The position numbers were made by a program, and so were the translations under genes. The notes beneath the pieces were generated by a model. That model saw only the letters and a program-made list of their open reading frames with translations. It searched no databases and was not told where the DNA came from. 64,000 nucleotides of DNA from Diplonema japonicum (taxonomy: Eukaryota; Euglenozoa; Diplonemea; Diplonemida; Diplonemidae): contig OZ025721.1 in NCBI GenBank assembly GCA_964019335.1, positions 310,001 to 374,000 on the forward strand. The letters are read 5' to 3'. The number at the start of each line of letters is the position of its first letter. Position 1 is the stretch's first letter. Positions 8,504-17,721 of the stretch are shown here, in pieces.

Positions 8504-10447
8504 ATTTTTTTTTTTTTTTTTTCAAAATACCAATGCAGGGCCGCCACGGAGAGCAACACCTGAGAAAAGGGAAAAAAAGGTGAAGGGAAACCATGGGGAA
8601 ATAGGGAGGGCAATGGACCAGGCTTCTGCAAGCAGGAGGAGCCCTGGTCCCCCACCAACCCGTGCTCTGCTTTGGGACAGCCGAAGAGGGCTGAATTACA
8701 TTATTCCCTCAGTCAAGTGAGAGAAAAACGGGGGCCTACCTTCCAGCTGGATGTCCTTCTTTGGCTGGAACCTCCGGCGGAAAGCCCCCCAGGGAGGTAT
8801 TGCTCCTATTGAGCGAATCATTGGTGAGTGTGAAAATAAAAAAAGGGGAAATGGGAAACAGTGAGAGGAAGGGGAAGGAAGGGAAAGGAAGGGAAAGGAA
8901 AGTGGAAAACACAACATTTCACTTTACACACACGCGGGGCGATCCCTTAGCGCAGCACGGGGGCCGCGGGACCGGCGTCAAGAGAGACCGGAGGAGGGGG
9001 CGGCACGTTTGAAGGTGCAGTGACGTCTGTAGACGCCAGGGATGATGGCGAGGTGAACAGTCCGGAGCGTGACCAGGCGAGCAGGCCAGACTCAACAACG
9101 AGGTCGTAGATCTGGGTCACGCGTCTCGACAGGGAGAAGGCTAGGGAGGGAGTACCAGCAGGAGTGTCGATCGCCCCCCTCCCGATCACAGGGCACCCAC
9201 CGACAACATGCTCCCTGGACATCGGTGCTGCGTGGCAGGCTGGGCACCGGAGCACACCCTTGTGCTTCCTGTTCGGGCCAGCAGTCTGCAGGAAGCCGAA
9301 GAAGAGAGCCGAGTGACCAATCCGCAGCCGCGAGATGACCGTTTCAGCTTGTCTGGGGAAGCCAAGGGGGAAGTGCGCGGACCGAAGCTCGGTCGCCACC
9401 GCGTAGTTGTGGGCGAGGGATGTTATGAGCTCCGCGGACCTCCGCACCACCCACCGTCGCACCAGGGCCCTCACTGATCGGTAGTCAAGGGAGGGCCTGT
9501 CCTGCTTCCGCTTCGTTCCCTCCACGGCCAGAGCGTCAGCCTTCTCGTTCCCGTCCACCCCACAGTGGGAGGGCACAAACTGGAGGACCACCGGTGTCCC
9601 CTGCGTGCGCGCCGCGGTCACCAGCCGGCTCCACGTCTGGTGGTCGAGCTTCTCCCTCTGTCGCGTTGGGCCAGCTCGCAGCTGCTCGACGAGGGAGAGG
9701 GAGTCGGTGCAGATCGACAGCGGGGACTTCGCCAGCGAAGGGTGTGTTTTTCGGAGGGTAGCCCCATATCCAGCGCCGTTTTCACAGCCATGCCCTCTGC
9801 CCGAAAAGATGAACAGAAGTCGTTGACGCCATGGCACATAGACACAGGGGTCAGGGGGGGAGGCAGCTGCAGATAAACCCCAGAGCCACCTTTCGCCTTC
9901 TGTCCGACCTGTACAACCGAGCCATCCGTGTAGGCATGGATGCCCGGGGGGAGGGCCGCAAGAGCAGCCTCGGCCGCCTTCCGCCTGTCCGCGTCTGGCG
10001 ACGATCGCGTGACCCCGCCGGGGAGGTCAGTCCTGAAGTCGACCATGCCTGTCTGCCACGGGGCCGCCAGGGGCGTAGCCGACAGGTACTCGAAGTGCAC
10101 CTTTGGTTCCAACCCGCATCGACGCAGTGCTTGGTAGCCAGAGCGCAGCCACCCACACCCCAGCCTGTTCGCCTGCTTCAGCTTGACCGTCTCCCTGTGA
10201 ACCGGGGAAGACTGCCAGCAGAAGGCCTTCGCCGTCATCGTCGCCGCAGCACCCTCCGCCATTCTTTCGAGGGGAAGCAGTCCTGCCTCAGCTAGGAGCT
10301 TGTACCCTCCGGAGCCACTCCAGCAGCCCGTGATCAGCACCGCCGCCTCCTGGTGAAGCCCAGCCAGGTCCTTCCTCCCGACATCATCGAGCCTGCTGTA
10401 GTAGACCCCCATGCAGTAGCGCAGCAGCGGGAGGATGTACGTAACGT
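8504..10447 (-). mobile_element. LINE-B copy B2, 5'-truncated
   Basis: This second copy of family B is longer than B1: it reaches back into the end of the RT domain. It has the family 3' UTR (8946 to about 8523) and an A tail (T-run 8505-8522). It is bounded by the perfect 12-bp repeat GTGATTTATTTT (8492-8503 and 10448-10459), the hallmark of target-primed insertion. It probably inserted after B1, because its duplication appears to include the first two bases of B1. Confidence 0.85.
8947..10447 (-). pseudogene. LINE-B ORF2 fragment (RT end and RNase H), frameshifted (B2)
   Basis: The frame opens at the truncated 5' end with TYILPLLRYCMGVYY, matching the conserved TYVQPVLRYCLGAY segment of the RT C terminus in LINE-A. 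It then runs through IHAYTDGSVV and FRAEGMAVKTALDM. At about 9765 one base is missing relative to B1. Translation moves to the next frame, which resumes at SICTDSLSLVEQL and continues through VPSHCGVDGNEKADAL and the CCHC motif CPACHAAPMSREHVVGGC to the stop at 8947. Truncation and the frameshift make this a dead copy. Confidence 0.85.
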
Positions 10448-10459
10448 GTGATTTATTTT
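10448..10459. repeat. Target-site duplication of LINE B2 (right copy)
   Basis: GTGATTTATTTT, identical to 8492-8503. It marks the right limit of the retroelement pile-up. Confidence 0.8.
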
Positions 10460-11395
10460 CGGTTTATTTTCGTGTGAACTATTATGTGTGATAAGTCTTT
10501 ATTTCGCGGCTTTGAAATAAAAGCTCAAAAGCTTCACAAACTCTGGAGGCCCAAGCATAACAACAAAAAGTTAAAACTCATTTTCCCTTAGGAGGAATTG
10601 TAACGCTTCGGATCCGTAAATGAACCGGCCTTTGTCCACACTGGTTTCTTCCAGTGGGGGCCACGTGGGAAAATCAAAAAAAAAAATGTCCTAAGGTTCA
10701 CCAAAAAAATTTTCCAGAAAATCCATATGTCACACATTGGACCCCGGATAAATCCATTTCAGCCCTAGAAAAAGCAATTGGAAATCTTTTTAGCCCTCAT
10801 TTTGCGATTTCCGATGGGTCGCATAACGGATCCGGAGCGCAAGCCTTATTGACAAACCTTTCTGAAACTTTGTGAAGTTCTTTACCCAAGGGAAAAAAAA
10901 AAAAAAAAAAAAAAGACATTCGACGAAAAGCACGACGCGAAAGAGAAAGAGGCATCCGATCCCGGGCAGAGAAGTGAGCAGAAGAGTGAAGAAGAGGTGG
11001 TGACTGAATCACAAGTTGCGGAAACCGTTGCGCCAGTAATAGCTGTGGAAGACCACGACGAGACTACTAATGTATGAACTTAAAGAAGCACCAAAAGAAG
11101 AAAAAAAAAGGTTCTCCTTCCCGTGGTTATGGGAACCGTCCCCATCCTGAAGCTCTTAAGCACGCTCCTTTCACGTTAAATTAACAAGATCATGACACCT
11201 TATCTTTCTAGTGTACTAAGCGGAGTTAATCTCCTTCTCCCCCCCCCCCCCCCCCCCTGTTTTCCTTTCTTCCCGATCTGCGCACGAGAAAAAAAATTCA
11301 TTTCTATTTCCGAAAGTGTTTTTCCTTTTCACCCTCCTCTCCCCATTGGTATATATCATTCCTTTAAACACCACATAGGAAAAGCACGGGAGGGG
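10460..11395 (+). other. Spacer with decayed coding remnants before the kinase gene
   Basis: No intact gene is seen. Short protein-like stretches occur in different frames: 10654-10875 (next entry), 10913-11077 (acidic, KTFDEKHDAKEKEASDPG... to a TGA) and 11070-11150 (KRFSFPWLWEPSPS then TGA). They are separated by A-runs (10892-10914 and 11100-11109) and could be exons of a small gene or debris from an insertion. A C18 run lies at about 11240-11257. The rest is pyrimidine-rich sequence upstream of the kinase. Confidence 0.4.
10654..10875 (+). pseudogene. Possible integrase-like or other gene remnant
   Basis: A 73-codon frame contains THWTPDKSISALEKAIGNLF followed by FAISDGSHNGSGAQALL. The spacing of T-x-W, an Ala/Leu-rich helix and then I-S-D-G-S is loosely like the middle of a retroelement integrase core (second catalytic Asp), but the similarity is weak. 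It ends at TGA just before an A-run. It may be a broken piece of a transposon, or an exon of an unrecognised gene. Confidence 0.25.
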
Positions 11396-13351
11396 ATGTT
11401 GTCCAAAATACCCGTCTTGGATTTAGGGAAACTATGTGACGAAGGGCGAATACTGACAAGGGCACACTCAGCAAGGGTGGGGTATTCCCCGTCACCGGGC
11501 GGGGTGCGGAGGGGCGCAGTTAATAACCCGTTACTTGGGAGGTTTCCCAGCCCGTGTCCGTCTGTAACGAGCAGGCGTGCAACTCGTTCGTCAGGCTCAG
11601 TGAGCAAGGGGCGTGTCAGGCGTTGTGGGTACACCAACGACAATGACACCAGGAAGGCTGTCAGCAATGCCGCCATGCTCGCCAAACGAGGGATTTCACC
11701 AATGCCTAAACCCGGCGCACGCCGCGGCGGAATCCCACCCCTCCCCAAACCCACCACCAAAACCCCCACCAAGGCCCCCCTCGTGGACACCCTCCTCGCA
11801 GAGCTCAGAACCAGCCCCTCTTCTCAAACAAAGTACAAGACAGGTGCAACTGTACCGCTGGCGTCGCCAAGGACTCCTCGCAGCGCGTCAACCAAACCGG
11901 CCATCCAAAGATTATTCGACACATCAAGCCCCGTAACCCTCAGGTCCACATGCACGCCTTTACAACAATCCCCCAGGGCAGGGGACACAAAGAGGGACCG
12001 CAACGCAACCACACCGATCCCGGCGCATATCAGCAACCTTGTCTGCACATGGTCAGCACAAGGCAACGAGCACAAAGACTACGGTTCCAGCGGGTATCTT
12101 AAAATTGGCAAGGGGTGCGTCTTAGGGAAGAGGTACCACCCCGTGTCGAAGCTGGGATGGGGCGAGTTCAGCACGGTGTGGCTTTGCTGGGACGAGGCGA
12201 GCAAGGAGAAGGAACTGAGCGACCCGACGGAACAGTTCGTGGCCATCAAGATATCGAAGTGCGGAACAGGGTCCGTCAACAGCACTAAAGAAGAGACACG
12301 ATTATTAAAGACGATCCAAAGCAGAAAAGGTTCGCTTCCGGATGCCGGTACTCTTCCAACCCTTTTGGACAGCTTCGACCATAAAGGGCCGCATGGGGTC
12401 CACCCGTGCATGGTTTTCAACGTCTTGGGACAGAACCTCCTGTGCTTGGTGGAGCAAGGCCACCGTCACAAGCGAGCGGTGAACCGCAACACGAGGAAGG
12501 ACCGGCGAACAAGACAGGACATCGCGTTTGTGAAGGAGACTGTTCAGTGTATTCTGAAGGGGCTGCGCAACTTAAACAGAATGAACGTCGTGCACTCGGA
12601 TCTGAAGCCGGAAAACATCATGTTGAACGGCATCTCACAGAAGATAAGGTTGGAGATGCGTTCGTGGCAGGACAAGCATCAAAAACCGTGGAGGCAGGAC
12701 CAGCTCGTCCCGACAAGCGCAGCAGATCAACGCGACCCGCAGTCCGTGTGCAGGATTTCCGATTTCGGACTATCTTTCATCCTCGAACCTGGTCTGGGAT
12801 CGAGACAAGGAAGCCACACTTCTCGTGTTAAAATATTGGAAACAGGCACGGCGACCAATCATCTCGGCCTCACAATGCAAACGAGGGAGTACCGTGCCCC
12901 TGAGATTATATATGGGTGTGACTTTACGTGTACCACAGATATCTGGTCTGTGGGTTGTATTGCGTACGAGCTTATGACCGGGGATTTCTTGATAGACCCC
13001 AAGAGAAGGATTAGAGATGGTAAAGGAGAGGATATTAATGTGGAACATGTTTGTTTGTTGCATCAGATGGCCGGGGAGCACCGTCCTCCGGGCCCCGCCG
13101 TCCACGGTTCGAAGTACTACCACAAGGACGGGCGGTTCCGGTTCAAAAATAAGCTTGCTAGGTTTTCCTCTCGCGACATCGAGTTCGAGCTGTACCCCTT
13201 TGTGTCTTCCCGTGAGGCGATAAATCTTGCTTCCTTCATCCGGTCCTGTCTCGTGGTAGACCCTGCGAAAAGGCCAACCGCCGAAATGTGTTTGCAGCAC
13301 CCCTGGTTTGCCGACCAACACCCCGCACCAACGAGCCACAGGAGGGTCTGA
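11396..13351 (+). CDS. SRPK/CLK-like serine/threonine protein kinase
   Basis: A predicted 651-residue kinase. The first 240 or so residues are a Pro/Arg/Ser-rich, probably disordered N-terminal region. The catalytic domain has a glycine loop KLGWGEFSTVW (about 252-262), the ATP lysine in VAIK (K285), the catalytic loop HSDLKPEN (D402), the metal-binding DFG (D456) and TREYRAPE (APE 501-503), then DIWSVGCIAYELMTGDFL. The GWGEFSTVW loop, the pre-DFG insert of about 45 residues and TREYRAPE point to the CMGC group near SR-protein kinases, which phosphorylate splicing factors. DFG is canonical, unlike the DLG of many SRPKs. The start is the ATG before LSKIPVLD; an in-frame ATG at 11192 would add a low-complexity proline stretch. 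No intron is evident. Confidence 0.88.
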   Translation: MLSKIPVLDLGKLCDEGRILTRAHSARVGYSPSPGGVRRGAVNNPLLGRFPSPCPSVTSRRATRSSGSVSKGRVRRCGYTNDNDTRKAVSNAAMLAKRGISPMPKPGARRGGIPPLPKPTTKTPTKAPLVDTLLAELRTSPSSQTKYKTGATVPLASPRTPRSASTKPAIQRLFDTSSPVTLRSTCTPLQQSPRAGDTKRDRNATTPIPAHISNLVCTWSAQGNEHKDYGSSGYLKIGKGCVLGKRYHPVSKLGWGEFSTVWLCWDEASKEKELSDPTEQFVAIKISKCGTGSVNSTKEETRLLKTIQSRKGSLPDAGTLPTLLDSFDHKGPHGVHPCMVFNVLGQNLLCLVEQGHRHKRAVNRNTRKDRRTRQDIAFVKETVQCILKGLRNLNRMNVVHSDLKPENIMLNGISQKIRLEMRSWQDKHQKPWRQDQLVPTSAADQRDPQSVCRISDFGLSFILEPGLGSRQGSHTSRVKILETGTATNHLGLTMQTREYRAPEIIYGCDFTCTTDIWSVGCIAYELMTGDFLIDPKRRIRDGKGEDINVEHVCLLHQMAGEHRPPGPAVHGSKYYHKDGRFRFKNKLARFSSRDIEFELYPFVSSREAINLASFIRSCLVVDPAKRPTAEMCLQHPWFADQHPAPTSHRRV

Positions 13352-13367
13352 AGATTTTAAATCTGAT

Positions 13368-13407
<40 letters not shown>

Positions 13408-14304
13408 TAACAAAAAAAGAAAAAGAAAATTAATATTTAAGGTTTTTTTTTTTTTTTTTTTATTTAACAATTTTTTTTTTAAAGAAGTCGTTCTCCGCAT
13501 ACGTAGAGGCTGTCACCCCCCCCACCCCCCCTCTTTGGGCGGATTTTCTTTTCAATTTATCAAGTTGTTAAATAATTAAGGTCAGGAAGAATTTCAGGTT
13601 TTTGCTAAGGTCTTTGTTTTTTTTTTTTTTTTTTTTTTTAAACTTAAATTAATTTGAATACGGCTATTAAATATTAATGGTGATCAAGGCTCAGAGTCCA
13701 CACATTGCCTCCCCTCACCGCTGCTGGTGGTTGGGTGAGGAGGGGGGGGATTCTGAGCCTACTTCTTACTTCTCTCTTCTCTTCTTTTCTCTTCTCTTTT
13801 TTTTTTCTTCTTTCTTCTCCCCTAGATGTATCTCAAAAAAAAAATCCCCCTTTATAGTCCTGTAGTTATTTTGTCCATTTTCTTTCCCTGCCCACCTCCT
13901 CTTCTCACTCTCTCTCCTTCTTCTGAGCTTTCTTTTGGAGGGAGGGACTGTTGTCATTCTTCTTCCCCCCCTTTCCACCCTTTTTTCTCCCCCCCCCCCT
14001 CTTGTACGTGTACGCAGCTTGAAGGGAGAGCTTACAGTAAGAAAAAAAAATCTCTTCGTCACCTTTTTTTTTTCTTTCTTTTTTTCCCCTCTGTTCTCAT
14101 TCCCCCCCCCAGCAAAATTGTACTAAAGTTTTCTTTTTCTTTTTCCATACCGTATTAAATTTTTTGTTGTTGCCATTCCCCCCCCCTACCAAAAAACCCC
14201 CACTAGGTTACACACAACTAGAAAGAAGAGTCCAAGAGAAAGAAAAAAAAAAAAAAAAAAAAAAGAAAAGAGGGCGTACGAAAAAAAAAAAAAAAAAAAA
14301 AAAA
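13352..14304 (+). other. Homopolymer-rich spacer between kinase and CCCH genes
   Basis: Long A and T runs (for example A-runs at 13369-13405, T-runs at 13443-13460 and 13617-13639) and C/T-rich sequence, without a convincing gene. It should contain the kinase 3' UTR and the CCCH-gene promoter and leader. Two A-runs (about 14245-14264 and 14281-14304) lead directly into the next start codon. Confidence 0.6.
13687..13760. other. Imperfect 74-nt inverted repeat (hairpin)
   Basis: AGGCTCAGA (13687-13695) pairs perfectly with TCTGAGCCT (13752-13760). Inside, CCTCCCCTCACC faces GGGTGAGGAGGGG with some bulges. It is a GC-rich island in homopolymer DNA and could be a structured RNA, a 3'-end element, or chance. 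Confidence 0.45.
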
Positions 14305-14817
14305 ATGGAGTCCAACCAGATCCCTTCCGTGAACACCGCCAACCACGCAATGCAGCAAGCAAGCTTTTTGGTTGCAAAGTCTGCACTTTCTGTAGACGGG
14401 CAAGAGGAGGCGCAGCAGATCGTTCCCAGGAGGCAGAGGGACGTCTGCAGGCATTGGGCACGGGGGTACTGCAACAGGGGCACCATGTGTGGGTTTTACC
14501 ATACTGGGCCGTCACCAAACCCGGAGCTATGCAGAAAGAACTCTGAGGAGGTGGAAGACGGCTATGCTGCGACAAAGAGCAGTGTGCCTTGCAAAGACTT
14601 CCAGGTTGGGAAATGCAACAGGGGAGAAAAGTGCAAGTTCGTGCACACCGAGTGCCACTTGCCTAGACCCCGTTACCCCTTCACCGACAAAGCGCATGTA
14701 CAGGATCCCTATATGATGCAGCAGCACCTTGCATACAATGGATACGAACTTGCTGCTGCTGGTGGGCAGGTCCAGCCTCCACCCCAGTACTACAACGAGA
14801 TTCCTCAGGTAGGCAGG

Positions 14818-14857
<40 letters not shown>

Positions 14858-14991
14858 AGCAATATGTGATCCCCAACCAGCAGGTGCCTATCAACATCCC
14901 CATGCAACCTGGGAAGCCGCACTCATATGAGGCGATGATTCCGGTGCAGCCCAGGTACCCAACTGTGGTGCAACACTGCCCCTATGGATGA
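14305..14991 (+). CDS. CCCH zinc-finger RNA-binding protein, two exons
   Basis: Exons 14305-14808 and 14860-14991 join in phase 0 to give 211 residues. Two C-x7-C-x5-C-x3-H fingers are present: CRHWARGYCNRGTMCGFYH (C48, C56, C62, H66) and CKDFQVGKCNRGEKCKFVH (C96, C104, C110, H114). This spacing and the G-x-C-N-R-G core are typical of muscleblind-like RNA-binding CCCH proteins, which act in mRNA processing or stability. After the fingers comes a Gln/Pro/Tyr-rich tail. The ATG directly follows 24 A residues; upstream in-frame codons would only add poly-Lys. The intron length is a multiple of three, so the unspliced frame stays open but would insert a poly-Lys block. Confidence 0.85.
14809..14859 (+). 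other. Intron of the CCCH gene (51 bp, mostly poly(A))
   Basis: It starts GTAGGCAGG, continues with about 38 A and ends CAG. It lies in phase 0 between CCTCAG and CAATAT. Removal joins NEIPQ to QYVIPNQ. Confidence 0.8.
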
Positions 14992-15071
14992 GGAAAGCTA
15001 GAAAAAGAGAGAGAGAGAAAGAGCCTCACTATTTTCTTCTTCTTTTTTTTTTCTCTTCTTTCATTGTACAA

Positions 15072-15127
<56 letters not shown>

Positions 15128-15245
15128 CTGCTACGCACGCTCCCTTGTTTCTTGTTTTTTCTCTCCTTTTATCCATCCCCTCCCCTTCCCTGTTCACTTG
15201 TTCGAGAGGAGGGGAAAAGAAAGTGAAGAAAAAAAAAAAAGAAAG

Positions 15246-15276
<31 letters not shown>

Positions 15277-15397
15277 AAAATAGCTCGACGCTTCTTTTTT
15301 GTTCTATTTTTTTTTTCCTTCTTCTTTTTCCTTCTTTCTTTTTTTTTTTTTTTTTTTTTTTATGTCCACAGTTTGTGATCCACCGTTTTCACGCAAG

Positions 15398-15429
<32 letters not shown>

Positions 15430-16128
15430 CTTCGTGTCTCTTTTTTTTTTTTTCTCACGGGACCCACAGTGGATATGAAAGAAAAAAAAAGGGGGGCGGG
15501 GGAACACGTGATCACTAGGGGGGTTTCAATTTTTTTTGTTAACAAGTTCCTTGGGTTTTGGAAAGGGGGGTTTTGTTTTTGTTTTTTTTTTGTTTGTTGC
15601 CCAGCTATTTTTTTTTTACCCCCTTCTCTCTCTCTTCCCCCCTTCCCCCCTCTATTTTGTATACGAGTCACTTGACCTGTCTGATGGGGACCGGGAGCAT
15701 GGGTGTGTTTGGGCTAAACTCCTACAGGTTCCCATTTGGCGCGGACGAACAAAGCTCTCCTTTTTTTTTAAAAAAAATTCTTTCTTCTATTTTCTTCTTC
15801 TTCTTCTTCTTCATTCTTTTCTCCTTTTTCTCTCTTTGTTCGGAAAAGACAGGAAGGAGGCAAGCCGGTCCAAAATCGATAACCCCCCCTTTTTTTTCTG
15901 TTAAGACAGCAACTGAATTTGCACACACTAATGCAAAGAAGGGGAAGAAAAAAAAAAAAAAAAAAAGTGCAGTAAAAAGAGGAGTGTCAGCCATTCCTTT
16001 TCTTTTCCCCCCCTCCCCACTTTCTTGGTATTTCTCCCCCTTTTTTGTTTTGTTTTTTCTTTCTTTCTCTTTTTTTTCCAAAATGTCCGTCCTCACGGCT
16101 CCAGATGTGTTCACCCCTGTAAATTTCT

Positions 16129-16162
<34 letters not shown>

Positions 16163-16236
16163 CGTTTGGCAACGCAGTTAGTTGATATCCTTATACTGGT
16201 TTGAGAGAAAAAGAAGAAGAAAAAAAAAAGAGAAGG

Positions 16237-16267
<31 letters not shown>

Positions 16268-16414
16268 AATCTCTCATATACCATCAGTCAAAAGTGCAAT
16301 CACCGCTAGATGATGACAGACAGCAGATTGGCCCCTTTTTTTATTTTTTTTGTTGTTCTTTTCTTTTTTTTAAATTGCAGTATGTCAGACAGGTACACTG
16401 AGCCGTGTGTGTTG

Positions 16415-16457
<43 letters not shown>

Positions 16458-16558
16458 CCTTTCTTCTTCTTCTCCTCTTTCTTTGAGAGCATCCTTTTCA
16501 GGCATGCTTTCCCTCCTTTATTTATTTTTTTCTCATTTCTAAAACCAAAGGGGGAAAG

Positions 16559-16591
<33 letters not shown>

Positions 16592-17673
16592 ATCACTACA
16601 CCTTTCTTTCACCTTCCCTCTCTCTTTTTCTTTTGCCCCCATTCTTTCTCCCCTCTTTTTTCTTTCCCGCCCTTGGCACTTGGCGACCGGTCCAGAAACC
16701 TTACTCTCCTCCCTCCACTTTAAAAAAAAAAAAATTCGAAAAAGAAAAAAAAAAAAGAAAAAAAAAATGAGAAAAAAAGTTTTACTTTCACCTTGCCCCT
16801 CCCTCCCATATCGGGGATCATGATTAGCACCCTGTAGAAAAAGGGGGAGAAGGAGGGAAGAAAAAAAAAAAAAAGAAAAAGAAAAACAAAACAGAACCTT
16901 CTCTTGAGTTTAGGTGCTGGGCGGGTTCCTGACCAGCCAGGTCGCGGCAAGTGGTAGTTTTTCTTTTTTTTTTCTCCCCCCCCCTTTTTTTTATTTCTTG
17001 ACTGACGAGCAGAAAGACGGTGAGAGGCGGGAGGCACATGGCTTGAGTTAGTTGCTTTTGTCCACAAAGGAAGAAAAGAAGAAAAAAAAAGTAAAAGAAC
17101 TACCTTGTGTTCCCATTCCTTCTTTTTCTTTTTCTTTTTGGCCTTCTATTTTTTTCCCCCTTTACATCAAAGTTCCTGCTGCCCCACCTTTTAGGTGAAG
17201 GGCTATAGTAGACTAACACACTAATTGAAGAAGAATGACTCAGTAAAGGAATTTTAAAAGAGGCCCCCCCCCCCCCCAAACTCTTCGCTATTTATTTTTC
17301 TCTCCACTCACCCCTACCCCCTTTTTTTTGAAATTCACACACACATTCTCTCTCTCTTTATTTATTTTTTTTACCTTACCCTGTTTCTTTTTTTTCTTCT
17401 CCCCCTCCCCCCCCTTCTTACTTTGCAAACTCAAAAAAAATGCAACATTCAATTACAGGGCGCTCCCTCCCTCCCCCCCCCCCCCCCTTTTCCCCCTTTT
17501 TCCCTTGAATCCCTCCGTCTTTGAGGAGGGCTTTTCTTGGAGAAGAAACAAAGAAAAAAAAAAAAAGAAAAAAAAAAAACCTACACGAAAAAAAAAAAAA
17601 AAAAAAAAAAAAAGAAAAAAAAACCCTTTGCATCTCCGAGGGGGCGAAACCCTTTAAAAAAGGAGAAGAAAAC
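14992..17673 (+). other. Homopolymer-rich spacer upstream of the giant gene
   Basis: About 2.7 kb of poly(A), poly(T), CT-rich and C-run sequence, with a short TTC microsatellite near 15790-15812. Open frames here are poly-Lys, poly-Phe or poly-Ser artefacts. Small GC-richer islands at about 15660-15765, 16080-16200, 16270-16330 and 16900-17060 may hold exons (one candidate is given next) but no product is recognised. The last part should contain the giant gene's promoter and an A-rich leader (17553-17673). Confidence 0.55.
16083..16401 (+). CDS. Tentative small split gene
   Basis: ATG at 16083 opens MSVLTAPDVFTP, followed in phase 0 by a GTAAAT donor (16119). A CAG acceptor at 16177 leads to LVDILIL. 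A GTTTGA donor (16199), again in phase 0, is followed by an A-run and then a frame with KSLIYHQSKVQSPLDDDRQQ, ending YVRQVH and TGA at 16399-16401. The exon sizes and splice motifs resemble the better-supported introns in this window. No family is recognised and later splice sites are ambiguous. Confidence 0.25.
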
Positions 17674-17721
17674 ATGAAAGCCATCATGATGTTGATGGCG
17701 TATTGCGGTCTGGGGATGGCC
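17674..17721 (+). other. Signal peptide of the giant protein
   Basis: One Lys, then a hydrophobic Met/Leu/Ile/Ala core, with likely cleavage after Ala16 (GLGMA|QYQ). It directs the chain into the secretory pathway, in agreement with the disulfide-type ectodomain and C-terminal membrane helix. Confidence 0.8.

Noticed and set aside
11192-11395. An earlier in-frame ATG for the kinase
   Set aside because: It adds a stretch with a poly-Pro block from a C-run and no domain; the ATG at 11396 is more plausible.
14164-14304. Upstream extension of the CCCH protein
   Set aside because: It is mainly poly-Lys encoded by A-runs directly before the chosen ATG.
14988-16642. Numerous poly-Phe, poly-Lys and poly-Ser open frames in the spacers
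   Set aside because: They are translations of A, T and CT homopolymers without other content.
17521-17673. An in-frame ATG upstream that would extend the giant protein by 51 residues
   Set aside because: The extension is almost entirely poly-Lys from A-runs and would bury a good signal peptide starting at 17674.
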